A stretch of DNA of 64,000 bases, taken from positions 9,744,339 to 9,808,338 of the forward strand of contig CM119265.1 of NCBI GenBank assembly GCA_051294375.1, written 5' to 3'. Every line of letters starts with the position of its first letter. The first letter of the stretch is position 1. The stretch is from Paraspadella gotoi. Lineage: Eukaryota; Chaetognatha. Under the pieces are notes generated by a model. That model did not search any database and was not told the DNA's origin. It saw only the letters and a list, made by a program, of their open reading frames with translations. This document shows positions 41,133-52,549 of the stretch, piece by piece. Both the position numbers and the translations under genes were made by a program.

Positions 41133-42498
41133 ATGTCGTCAGACCCTTACAACACGGCGTGGATGACGATGTCCGACGAGGAGGAGATTGATGCCCACAA
41201 GAGGTCGTCTCGCGCCATTCTCGTCGACGGCGACGTTGGCAGCGGGCGCCACCACGTCTCCGAGACGGGCGTCAACGGGACGCATCACGGCAGCGCCAAC
41301 GGCGGCCGACCGGGGAAGTACGTCGTTATCGGCCCGCCTAAGGGTGAGTTTGACGCGAGGGTGGGAGAAGGGAAAGGTCAAATCCCGTCACACGTTGTTA
41401 GTTTAATTTTTGTAATTATTATTTTATTTTATTATCTTATTTTATAAGATATTAAACACGGTATTAAATAATATTAATAAGTTATGATCAGGATTAAGGA
41501 ATATATTTTTCGCTTAAGTCGAGAGAAAGGTTAAAATTATTTATTTATTTATCTACGGAAATTGATTTTTGCCTCTTGAGAGACTTTCTTAAAATTTCCG
41601 TTAAAAACCAGAAAATAAAAAAGGGGATTTTCTGTCAGTCTTGCCTTATTATCTGTCACCGGCGGGAAATTTAAAAATCCCCTCATTATTTTTTTTTTAA
41701 ACTGGATTCCCACAATGGTTATTCTCAGTAGATTTCAGCTGCTGATGCCACTCAAAATGTTTAGACAAAAAAAGACTCTTATTTTAAGTGAATTATATTT
41801 ACATAGATACATACAGTTTTATGAAGCTATTTTTCAGAACTGAAAAAGAGAATTTTGAATTCTAAGAAAAAAACACAAATTGAATTGGCGCTGAAGAAGA
41901 CTCGTATGTGAGTCGAAACATGTCCGTTTCACTATGAAATAAAAATCGTTGTTAAATCTCTCTTCAAACTTTGTTCTAAAGAAAAAAACTGAAAAAAAAG
42001 TTTTATAAATGAGAATTCTATTTCATGAAATTTAGGTATAGTAAATTAGGGGTGCAAAAACTGTATTGAAAAACGTTAAAAATTAGGGGTTTTGGGACTG
42101 GGGTAATGAAAATGATTTCATAAAATTTATCAATTCTTGTTAAATTACAAAATTTTTCTCCTAAAGCTTCATAAAATCTTTTTTTTTTGAAGGCTACATA
42201 TTTTCAGAGAGAATTTTCAAAGAGAATTCGATTCTCAAGTTTGGGTCTAAATTGAGCAACCCAGTTTCACCTCTCCCTCTTTCAGGCGCCCCCGGATCGG
42301 CCCCGCCCCTCGCTTCCCGTGTCCGCGCCAGATGGCGTTGCCTCGTCGGCTTCGTCGTCGTCCTCGGCGTCTGTCAAGTCTTCGTCCTCGCTATCGTCGT
42401 CCACCTCGGCCTCCAAGTGGCCAAAACGCGCGCCGCTCTCGACGCCGCTAGAGGCGCTGGGGCTGCGGGAAGCGACGCCGTTGTCGGGACGGGGAAAG
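41133..42498 (+). CDS. Single-pass membrane protein, 5' part (2 exons found, 3' end not found)
   Basis: Exon 1 is 41133-41343 (ATG to donor GTGAGT, phase 1). Exon 2 is 42286-42498 (acceptor CCTCTTTCAG, donor GTGAGT, phase 1). Joined, they encode 141 residues. The first 85 or so are hydrophilic and Gly/His/Asp-rich, starting MSSDPYNTAWMTMSDEEE, with an acidic patch. Then RVRARWR precedes a strongly hydrophobic segment, LVGFVVVLGVCQVFVLAIVVHLGL, which I read as one transmembrane helix of about 22 residues. It is followed by KTRAALDAARGAGAAG. Basic residues before the helix suggest the N-terminus faces the cytosol (type II). Both exons are GC-rich at third positions, unlike the surroundings. I do not recognise the family. 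The next exon must enter in phase 1. A short candidate at about 44465-44503 (acceptor ATTGCAG, early TAG) would end the protein at about 154 aa but is weak. Confidence 0.65.
41885..41962 (+). mobile_element. Possible Penelope-type retroelement tail with hammerhead-like core
   Basis: Within intron 1 of the membrane protein gene. CTGAAGA (41891-41897) is followed by a 5-bp stem GACTC/GAGTC (41899-41903 with 41910-41914), GAAAC, the palindrome ACATGT and C. This is the order of a minimal hammerhead ribozyme: CUGANGA, stem II, GAA, very short stem III, cleavage C. An AATAAA follows at about 41939. Penelope-like retroelements are known to carry such motifs. One extra A before stem II and a weak stem I make activity doubtful, and no reverse transcriptase is nearby. 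Confidence 0.3.
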
Positions 42499-42520
42499 GT
42501 GAGTTTTTTAAGTGCTCTGT

Positions 42521-42544
42521 CTCTCTCTCTCTCTCTCTCTTTTT

Positions 42545-42607
<63 letters not shown>

Positions 42608-42630
42608 CTTCTCTCTCTCTCTCTCTCTCA
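42521..42630. repeat. (CT)n tract behind the membrane-gene exon 2 donor
   Basis: Interrupted CT run beginning 22 bp after the donor at 42499. Confidence 0.93.
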
Positions 42631-42793
42631 TATCATCTAATTTCGACAAAAGAACAACGAAATCCTCTCCTTATGTTTCCGGAAATAACGTCTGCAGAAA
42701 TGATTCGACCTCGGTTTAGCGAAATCGAATCAAAACAAAGAAATGTGATCGCTTTAGCGAAAGATGATGATGACGATGATGATGTCGACGGCG

Positions 42794-42794
42794 A

Positions 42795-42859
<65 letters not shown>
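42794..42859. repeat. (GA)n tract
   Basis: GA run with two AAA interruptions. It lies about 165 bp after the CT tract on the same strand, so the two could pair as a long imperfect hairpin. Confidence 0.92.
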
Positions 42860-43867
42860 TAATAGTTATTAAATGTAATCATATTGCATTGGTTTTCAAG
42901 GGATTCACTTCAATCCCTCACTTTAAGTTTTCTTCATCCGTTTCACTCCCAACATCCACTCAATATTATTCCACAGTTCCTCCAGTTCATGCACCTAAAA
43001 TCTCAGCCACTCACTTTATAAACATTATTCCTATTTTTTTTTCTTTTGTGACATTTTTTTTTCATTCGATTATCGAATTTGTTACCACAAAAACGACAAC
43101 AACAACTACAGCGACAACAACAACAACGACAAGAAAGAAAACAAACTCAGGAACATTAAAAAAAAAAAAATAAAAAGAAAACTGGGGTTTTTTTTTCGGT
43201 TGTTGACAAAGATTTTCGTCGGTTTGGTGCAACAGCTGAACCGGCAAGCGAAATCTGAGCCGAGGATTAAGACTTGCGTTTGATGGAGATGCATGTGATG
43301 GAGAAGCATGAGATGGAGAAGATTGAAACAAGATACGAAGAATAGCGAAGAGTAAAATAAGAATATAAAATGGGTACAATCAATATAACTATTATCAATT
43401 TTATTGAAGGCTATCAAGTTTATCTATCTTGCTATCTTGTACAAGTCAATGGCCATGAATAATAAAGATGGAAAACTGGAGCATAAATGTTAAAATACCG
43501 TTTAAATATGATAAGGAAACATGAACGAGTTTGCTCCGGGTCGGGTGAGATATTTTTGCTTGCGTCATGTTGTTGTCGACTGATGTTGCCACTGTAACGT
43601 ACTAAATTTCTCTAACTTTTTTTTCTTGTAAAGTTGATGATTTCCGACGGATCGCTTACTTTGATAACCTTCATTCCCCACCGTCGGAAAAAAATATTAA
43701 CTTATAGGGAAGAGAGTGAAAATAATTGTCCAAAAAATTATACTTTCATCGACCCGCAAAACATCTCCCAAAAATGTGATGAAGACCAAAAAGAGAAACG
43801 TAAACAATCGTAAAAACAATAGAAACTTTTAAAGGAGAATGACATTCCATTTGGGTGCCAATATCTC

Positions 43868-43868
43868 T

Positions 43869-43913
<45 letters not shown>

Positions 43914-43915
43914 CT

Positions 43916-43992
<77 letters not shown>

Positions 43993-44001
43993 CTCTCTCC
44001 C
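43868..44001. repeat. Interrupted (CT)n microsatellite
   Basis: About 130 bp of CT with TTTTC and TTC interruptions. Confidence 0.94.
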
Positions 44002-44229
44002 CTTCTCCCTCATGCTCCCTTGCCTTGCTCCATAATAAATCACATCCAAAAAAACCCCGTTTCAAATCTCTCCTCTCGCTGAAAAGAAGGTAAGAATGTA
44101 GTGAGTTTGATCCGCTTAATGCGAGAGTGGCGTTAGGTATATGAAGACCATTCTTTAACCCTTTTTCCTATTTTATAGATCTTAATTCTCGAAATCCGTT
44201 TATTTTTATTTATTTATTATTATTTCATA

Positions 44230-44254
44230 NNNNNNNNNNNNNNNNNNNNNNNNN
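44230..44254. other. Assembly gap (25 N)
   Basis: Run of N in AT-rich DNA. Confidence 0.99.
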
Positions 44255-44559
44255 AAAAAACAAATCAAGTCAGATTGTCAAAACAGTGAACATCGTGAAG
44301 AGAGAAAATCGCAAGTTAAGGACGGGAATAGAAAAAGACCATGATGATGGTTGAAATCGTTGGAGATTAGAAATGAGATAATATATTACTAATAGCTAAT
44401 ATTATTAGCTACGGTTTGTCAGAACAAATCGTAGGATTGTGCAGTTGACCGCAATTAATTGCAGATTTGGCGACGCAGTTCGACGATCATCGAAAGAAAA
44501 TTTAGTTGACAAGATTTGAAAATCTATTTCGTCGGGATCGTCGTCGTTTTTGTTGATGT

Positions 44560-44594
<35 letters not shown>

Positions 44595-45353
44595 GTGATG
44601 GTGATGCTCTCATCGACGTCGCGTTGGAATAAATATATATATATATATATATTATCTTATGATTAACTTAGTATTATTTTCATCTTTTTGGCCGTCTTAG
44701 GTAGCTTAGTTTTCTCATGTTTATTAGCTAATTTGTCTCGTCTCATATGCAGTTAATTTGATGTTATTATCATTATAATTTTGAATAATCCTCCTCTTCT
44801 TCGTCTTCACATTCGTCGTCGTCGTCATCGTCGTCGTCTTCATTCTCGTTAAAATCCTAACAAACCACCTGCTTGGTTAAAGGAATGACAACAGAGAAAG
44901 GTGGAAAAGAGGATGAATAGTAGGGGACAAGTAGAAGGGATGAAAGAAGGGTAGTAAGAGGGAAAAGAGAAAGATAGAGGCTAGAAAGAAGAGGGGAAAG
45001 TCCGCTCCTACATCGAAGGGTAAATCATCAATAACAACGGCGACAAAAATAAATTAGATCTCCAGGAAAACGTGTTTTTTTTTAAAAACAAGTTAGAACT
45101 TATAAAAAAAAAAACATTTACCGATTACGTGTTTTTATCTCAGGAATTTTTAATTCTGAATTATGTTTATATCGAACTTGTCTTAAACGTCTTCCCCCCT
45201 TCATAGCTTAGCTAAATCGCCGAGTAATTTATTAATCATTAATTTTTTTTAAATATGCAGAGAAAGAGGGACTCTCCCCCCTCCGAACCCGACGCTCTCT
45301 CTCGTCTCAGAAGGAAACTAAAATTGAGAAAAAAAAAGTCTTCGGAGCCACCC

Positions 45354-45395
45354 ACACTGGGCCTCACACACTGGGCCTCACACACTGGGCCTCAC
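45354..45395. repeat. 14-bp minisatellite, 3 units
   Basis: Unit ACACTGGGCCTCAC repeated three times without mismatch. Confidence 0.9.
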
Positions 45396-45462
45396 AGACT
45401 ATCACACTCACTCAGGGTGATAAATAGAGGCATACACAAAAAGACAGAGAGAGAGAGATTTA

Positions 45463-45558
<96 letters not shown>
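45463..45558. repeat. (GAAA)n tetranucleotide array
   Basis: Nearly perfect GAAA array of about 95 bp. Confidence 0.96.
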
Positions 45559-46122
45559 CGGAAAAAATAAGAAAAATAAAGAAAGAAACTAGGATAGAAA
45601 AAACCAAAAAGGGCGAGAGATAGAGAAAGAGAGAAAAATAAATACAGAAAGAGGAAAGAAAGAAACAAAAAAAAATAATATAGAGTGTAAGAGAGAGAGA
45701 GAGAGGAGAGGAAGCGATGAGGAGAGAGATAGAGAGGGAGAGAAACTAAAAGAGCGAGGCGAGAGAACTGTCTATCACACGTGCGCTTCACACGACGATA
45801 ATTTTTTTGCAATGTAACAAAAAAAAAAAAAAAGAAATTTCCCCTTCCCCTCGCGGCCGATTCGGAGTTTCTTCGATTTTAGCGGAGCGTAGTTGTAAAC
45901 AGGGTTTTCTAGGTACTGTACCTCCGGCGGCATGGCGATTAAAAAATCTCGAGTCTCCAGGCTTCGTCCTTTCTCTAAATCTTCCTTTTTTTAAAGGGGG
46001 GCTGGACGGAGGGTGAAATGGTGAGAGAGAAGCTGGTAGGGGAATTTATCGTCATACAACAACGATAAACCTAAACGAGATGACGGCGGGGTAAGTGACG
46101 AGAGAGAGAGAGAGGAGAGAGC

Positions 46123-46156
<34 letters not shown>

Positions 46157-47917
46157 TGAGAGAGAGAGAGACGAGAGAGAGAGATGGTATATGTAGGATG
46201 TATGGATGGAGAGGGAAGAGAGAGAGTGGGAAGGGAGCCTACATAGTACTCATAATGGCAATATGCGCTAATGAAGTAAGATAAGGGAGATTCTCGTAAA
46301 CGTCTGTCCCGTCCAACAGATTCCAACATGCCAGTTTTAGAAAAAAAAAAAAAGAAAATTGTTTCGAAGTTTTTATTATTAGTCACATTATAAAACGGGA
46401 AAATACTATCCAAAATGCTCGTAGGAAATGAGTTTCTTCGGGGCGATCGTTGTTTCTGCTTTGGTCATTGAAACGAAACTCAAAAGTCGCGAGTTTCCGA
46501 GAGAAAATGTTGACCTTAAAATAATTGACCAAAGGCTAGATTTAAGAGAAAGCGAGACATGACCTTTTCAACAATAAGTGAAATAGCTGATAAGCGAAAG
46601 GAAATTTAAAGATAGGTACTATGTATAATATTAGTATATTAATTGTTAAGCGTTGAGAGTTAAGAGCAACAATGAATTAGGAATTACATATATTGAGCCT
46701 TCGGAACTGCGTCGATCGTTGGGTGGAATTTAAATCTTTGAAGATCGAAAGTGAAAAGACGAAGTGAATCTTTCATTTTGATGTGAAACAAAGTCACTCG
46801 AGTCACCGAAGAAAATCTCTCATTGAGCGAATTGTTTTGACGTGGGAAAATTTTGAGAATTTTTATTTTTTTTTTAAACAATGATTAAGTTTGATGGCGG
46901 AAGGACTGTAACCCGAGTCGCCTGTAAATAATCCAGTTGTCTCTTTGGAGAAAATTCTTGGAATTTCACCCCAAAAATTCCACAAATGTGGGTCGTTTTC
47001 AACGTTTGACAAATTTTGTTGAAAACAAAACTTAATTAAAGGAATCAAAACATGATTAGATGAAGTATAAACAAACTTTACGTGGTTCATCCCTTTTCCT
47101 TAAATCAAGTCAAATCCGAATTTATGGAATTCATCATTGAGAACTGAGGTAAAAAAATAATTTTCTTTGTTGCCCTTTTTTCCTTGAAATAAATTGTTTA
47201 CTTTCTTCCTGTTTTCAAGAAACAAACAAACAAATAACTTCTTTTATTTTCCTATCGACCGGTTTCAACGAGAAAAACCGATTAAAAAAGCCTTCCTTTC
47301 GTCCGTTCCTTAATTCCTTTCAAAATTTTCCAACTCTTTTTTTTTTTGGGTGCGCAGCTGGGAGAACTGATGACCTACTTGTGTGTTTTTGTGAGTGTGT
47401 ATGTGTGTGTTACTGAGTGTGGGAAGAAGAAAAAAGAAAGAAAGAAAGAAAGAAAACGAAGTATTTAAAAATGAGAAAGAAACTCGAGAGAATGACTCAT
47501 CATATCTGTCATATTCCTTTCATCGAGTTGGATGGAAAAATCATCAACAGGTGTCGCTAATAACGAGGAGGATTTGTTAACCTTCAGTTTGTTTACTTTT
47601 CTCATTTGTTTTCATTCGTTTTTCTCTGGTGTTTGTTTACTTTTGACCGAAGAAATCTCCGCCGATGACTTTGGCTGCCAGAAATAAAAAAGGTTTTGAA
47701 AAATTGTCTGGAGAAATTAAAAAATATAAAAATATGAAAATGTCAAAAGTTAATGATTAATAAATCTTTTTTATCGATCTGGCTGGAAATATAATATAAT
47801 ATACAGTTTGCGAATAAGAATGGTTTTAGAAATGTTCAGTTTAAAAAAGCGTTTTTCATACATTGTTCCGAATGACAGAGTACTCGCGGAGCAACTCTAT
47901 AAGTCAATTTTCGGTCG

Positions 47918-47952
47918 NNNNNNNNNNNNNNNNNNNNNNNNNNNNNNNNNNN
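47918..47952. other. Assembly gap (35 N)
   Basis: Run of N in AT-rich DNA. Confidence 0.99.
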
Positions 47953-48389
47953 ATTTACAATCAGAATTTAAAATTGCGTTTTAGTCGGAGAGTTGGTGAG
48001 TTCGTTCGTTCCGTCGTTTATTTCATTTCGTCAGATTTTAAACATTCGATTTACCTATGGATTTAGTTTCGTTTTTGTTTTGAACAAACGCTGATTACGT
48101 CAGGTTGAATAATATTTTTCTGAATAACTTTCAACATCTTTAACTTTGTTTTGAAAATTGAACATAAGCAAACGATTTTCAGCTTTTGATTTCGTTCGTG
48201 ATATCTCTTTCGTCCCTTTAATTCACGAATTAAAACCTTTACGTTGGAATTATGAACAAAAAATGAAATCTAAATTCAAACACAATTATTTGAAAAAACA
48301 AGAAAGAAAAAGAAGCAAAAAGTTTTTCCCTAAAGTTATGCGAATTCCGTTACGTTGAGGAACCCGCTGCGTAGCTGTCTCCAGGCACG

Positions 48390-48682
48390 GATGAGATGAG
48401 AGAGAGGAGAGAGAGAGAGGAGAAGAGGGAGAAGAGATAGAGAGAGAGAGAGAGAGAGAGTGAGAGAGAGACGGAAGACGAGAGGAGAGAGAGTAGACGA
48501 TTAGATCCAAAACAGACGCCATGAGTCGGAAGAATCGAAATTCGCCCTAAACGATACCTCGCTCGTCGAGGCGCGGTGGAGCTGAAGAGAGATGGAGAGA
48601 GATGAAAGAGACGAGACGGAGACGAAGAGAGAGGAGAGAGAGAGAGACGAGAGACGACGATGGAGATGAGAGTGACTGGAGA

Positions 48683-48713
<31 letters not shown>

Positions 48714-49982
48714 AGGACCAGAGGAGAAACGAGATGAGCATGACGAGAGAGGAGAGATGACGAGAGAGAGAGAGGATGAGAAAAAGGTAAGGGCGCCGCG
48801 ATCGTGGTATGGAAGAGGAGGAACAAGGAAAAGGAATTAAGGTGAGAAGGAAAAAAGGTTGGGTAAGGGTTAAACAAAAGAACAAAGTAAATTGAAGAAA
48901 GCTAAAAATATTTAAAATTGTAAAAAGAAGAAGAATAAATATTTAGACAAAACCGACAAGCGGTTTTTTTATGCACCAACTAAACGGCGACAAAAATAGA
49001 CAAAATCCACAATAGAAAATTCTTTTAGAAACGTAAACAATGTTAGAATCTATATTCAGATCTTTGCTAATATTCAAATCTATATTCAGAGCTTTGCTAA
49101 TATTTTCTCACCTAAGAAAAAATGGGACAAACCGAATTCGTTCCTACCTAAAAATGACAAGCAAAAGAGAGAGAGAGAGAGAGCAGAGAGAAAGAGGAAA
49201 AACTGAATTTCACGTCTATTTGTCTCGGATGGCTCGAGAGCATCACCACGGTACGCGAGAGCGAGAGTAAAGTAAGAAGAGAGAGAGAGAGAGAAAGAGA
49301 GAGATGAGATGAGAGAAAGGAGAGGAGAGGAGAGGAGAGAGAGAGAGAGTATTACTGAGAGAGAGCAGAGAAACGAGAGAGAGGAGAGACGACGAGAGTA
49401 GACGAGAGAGAGAGAGAGAGAGAGAGGAGAGAAGAGATAGGAAGAGAGAGGGAGACAGAGAGACGTAAGGTTCTCGCAAAGAAGATGGAAGAGGGACGAG
49501 GAAAAGGTGAGGGTATATGAAGAGTCCCGACTTTTTTCCAGAACCTAAAAACGAGAACGGAAAAAAATTCGAGCGAAATTCGAAATCTTTCATCTCCTTT
49601 GGAGAAGAGAGAAGGAGAGAGAGAGAGAGTGAATAAAAAAAAGAACGGTAAAAATAAATATAAAAAAAAGGGAAGACATTTTTTTTCTCTTCACTTGGGT
49701 TCATTACGATGACCCGATATAAAGGTAAGGAATAAAAGGTAAGGGGAACCGGCGTGGGGAGAGAAGAGTGAAGAGAGAGAGAGAAGACGAGAGCAGAGAG
49801 AGAGAGAGGAGAGAGAGAGGAGAGAGGAGAGAGAGAGAGGAGAGAGCCGAGGGATGGATCGTGAGAAAGAGGGAAACGACACATTGGACAAAGATAAGAA
49901 GAAAGAAAAAGGGCTGAAAGAAATCAGTGAGAGGGGGAAAAGGAGAAAGAGAGAAAGAGAGAAAGATGGATAGAAGAGAGAG

Positions 49983-50052
<70 letters not shown>

Positions 50053-50075
50053 AGAGAGAGGAGAGAGAGAAAAAA
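48390..50075. repeat. Clustered imperfect GA tracts over about 1.7 kb
   Basis: Several highly interrupted GA stretches (48390-48760, 49165-49190, 49275-49470, 49770-49855, 49975-50070) with GAC, GAT and GGA interruptions. They look older or noisier than the pure GA runs elsewhere. Confidence 0.85.
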
Positions 50076-51074
50076 GGACAAAGAGAGATACGGATTTCTG
50101 AATTCGCTCAAATATTAAATTCTCTGCGATTTCTTCACTTTTTTTTTCTCTCCCAAGCGGAGCATTGCTCTTTTTTTTTCCCGCCTCGATTTCAATCTCG
50201 ACCGCCTTTCGTTTTCGCGCTTTCTTCGGTTTTTTTAGAACTTTGGAACTCAGGATAGGACGAGAGGTTCTTTTCAGAGCGATTCGATTGTTTTTTTATC
50301 GATTGTTTTAATCTGTTTTACTAAACTTCTTAACGTTCATTATTTTTTGTTATTTTTTATTTTTTCTTCCTAAAATTTCCTAAAATTTCCGACAGGTGAA
50401 AAATTCTGCGAATCTTCCGCTAGTTTCGCGTCGATACCTTTTTGAAAAAAAAAAAAACCGTTTATTGTTTTACTTTCGCCTCGTGGCGTCACGCCAACGC
50501 CAATCCTCCGGTGACATCGATTCCGGTTCCATCCCCTTTTTGGCGTGAGAGTCCGTTTTTAGAGACCACTCCGCGATCTTTTTCCGGCGCTCGGTACAAA
50601 ATCCACTTCTGTAGAGAAAAAAAAATTCCGGAAACATTACGTCACCAAATTATACGTCACCCGATTTCTCCATTTATTTGCTTCCTGATTTACTTCCACA
50701 ACACCTAACGATTACTCTCACGCATTACATCGCGAAGACGATTACGTCGTTCACCATTTTTGCGGGCAATCGCAGCTCGGTCTCTCTCTCTCGCTTTCTC
50801 TCGATTTTTCGTTGGCCGACGATCGGAAGAGGGAGAGATAGTTTTCCGTTGCTTATAAATAAGAAGAAGGGGAAGGGATATCGCCAGAAGCATCGACGGA
50901 GAAAAATCCTAACGCATAAAAAACCAAAAAAAAAACAAAAAACAACTCATTTTTAAATCCGAAGTTTGAAATTAAGAGAGAGAAATAAAAAAAACAACTC
51001 TAAAACAAATAAAATAACTAATAACTGTGGAGGAGACAGACCGTCAATTTTAATCACGTGGTTCACCCTTCTAG

Positions 51075-51288
51075 CATTTCGACATCCCGAAACTATGAAG
51101 TCCCTTACCCGCCTGCTTCTCCTCGCTCTGCCTTACCTGTGCGGGCGGCCGCAGAGGCGGCAACCGCCTGGCGTGATTGGGCCGCCCGCCGCGCGGATCG
51201 ACGACCGAGGAACAACGATCATTCATCGCCCGATGCCGAACTAGGCACGAAGGAGGCGCGGTCCGAACTGGGAACATATCCCGTGCGG
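51075..51288 (+). CDS. Candidate first exon of the chitin-binding protein (frame uncertain)
   Basis: Two readings compete. One starts at ATG 51094 (A at -3) with a clear signal peptide, MKSLTRLLLLALPYLCG, and has GC-rich third positions, but it ends at TAG 51242-51244 without a good donor. The other reads the next frame from a possible acceptor (CCCTTCTAG at 51066-51074) to a donor CG|GTGAGG at 51289. Its phase 2 exit matches the next exon at 52550. A one-base error between about 51141 and 51152 would fuse the signal peptide to the second frame and give a normal secreted N-terminus. The 5' end of the gene is therefore uncertain here. A cryptic donor GTGCGG at 51137 also gives phase 2. Confidence 0.4.
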
Positions 51289-52549
51289 TGAGGTGATGAT
51301 GTGGTTTGGGTTTGGGTAAGGTGAGGGTGAGGCATGAAGTAGAAACCCCCCGTTTAGGAGAGATTAAATATGAGGAAATACTTGGGACAGGCAAGAATTA
51401 TTAATATAAGGTAAGGAAAGATAAAAATAAATGCTAACAGTGGGTAAGGACACTCTACGACTCAATTGTAATAGCTAAAAAAAAACTATTTTACTTCTAG
51501 GGTGAGGTCTTCGACAAAGCTATTGAGATGAAGTTGAGGTAGTACAGGGTAAATGGTCTTAGATGAAAGAAATCTTTGCGCGTTGAGTCAAGTGAGTTTT
51601 ATTTGGGTAAGAATAAAGAAAAAGGAATTCCGGAAAGGTAAGGCTCAGACGAAGACGGCCGCGGAATTTACTCTTTCCATTTCAAGTTGTTTAACTTAAC
51701 TAAAAAAAAATCAGAAAGACTGAAAAAGATGAGGGAAATAAAGAAAAGTAAGGAATTTTGAAAGCAGAAAGTTTTTTTCTTTTAACTTTAAATTCTAATC
51801 TTTCAAATTACAAAGCCGTTGCCTGTGAAAGTTGTGAACGTTGGTGACGTTTGTGGCGTTCGGGGTTGTCAGGAAAACCGTTTAATTACGTACTATTTGA
51901 GTTCAAAGGATAGAGAAAAAAAAGTTTGTACAATGAAAAATAAAAATTCTGTCGGCAGATTAAAAAAAAAAGAAGAAATCTTTCCTATCAGAAGCCGCGG
52001 TAAACGGGAAGTAATTAATTTCATTACGACAAAAAAAGGGATTACACTTCCTCTTCCTTTCTTTTTCCTTTCTTTTCCCTTTTTCTTTTCCGCCTCCCTG
52101 GTCCCGCGCGCCTTCAGTCTCGACTCTTTTATCCATTAATTCCGCTTCTAACTTCATTACGCTTTTGATTCATTCCTTTGTCTTCCCTCCTTTCCTTTTT
52201 TTTTTACTTTTTCCTTTTCTCTTTCTACCTTTCAATCTTTTTCTTTATTTTTTTTGGTTGGTTTCCTTTCTTTTTTCTTTCTCTCTCTTTCTTTCTTTCC
52301 TTCTTTTTATTTCTTCCTTTTTATTTGACTATATAACAATCTACCTTCGTATTAGACCCTCTTTACTAAATCCCAACAAGTTCCCTTTTGCGAAAAACCA
52401 TCACCCGTTTCACTCACCCCACAGTTCCCCACACCGCCCGCCCAAACGCAACGCCCTCAACCCATTTTGTCTTTTTTTTTTTCCGGACTATTCTTCAACT
52501 CGCAACCTTTTACCCGCTCCCTCCCCCCCCGCTTCCGCCTCTTCCAAAG

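Larger units (their letters stand above)
42499..51074. other. Repeat-rich region between the membrane gene and the chitin-binding gene
   Basis: No complete exon chain. It contains CT/GA tracts (43868-44001, 46100-46185, 48390-48760, 49165-49470, 49770-49850, 49975-50070), CAA-rich DNA at about 43095-43135, GAT repeats at about 44557-44605, a GAAA array, a 14-bp minisatellite at 45354-45395, (GT)n at about 47390-47411 and two gaps. It should hold the missing 3' exons of the membrane protein gene unless those are in gaps. Weak exon candidates with splice-like borders lie at 44465-44503, 45259-45413 and 47360-47392. Confidence 0.5.

Noticed and set aside
45259-45413. Exon-like segment with acceptor ATGCAG and donor GTGATA
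   Set aside because: It contains a 14-bp minisatellite, gives no recognisable protein and does not fit the phase of the 51075 exon.
47360-47392. 33-nt segment between an acceptor-like GTGCGCAG and a donor GTGAGT
   Set aside because: Too short to judge. The GT-rich run creates donors by chance.
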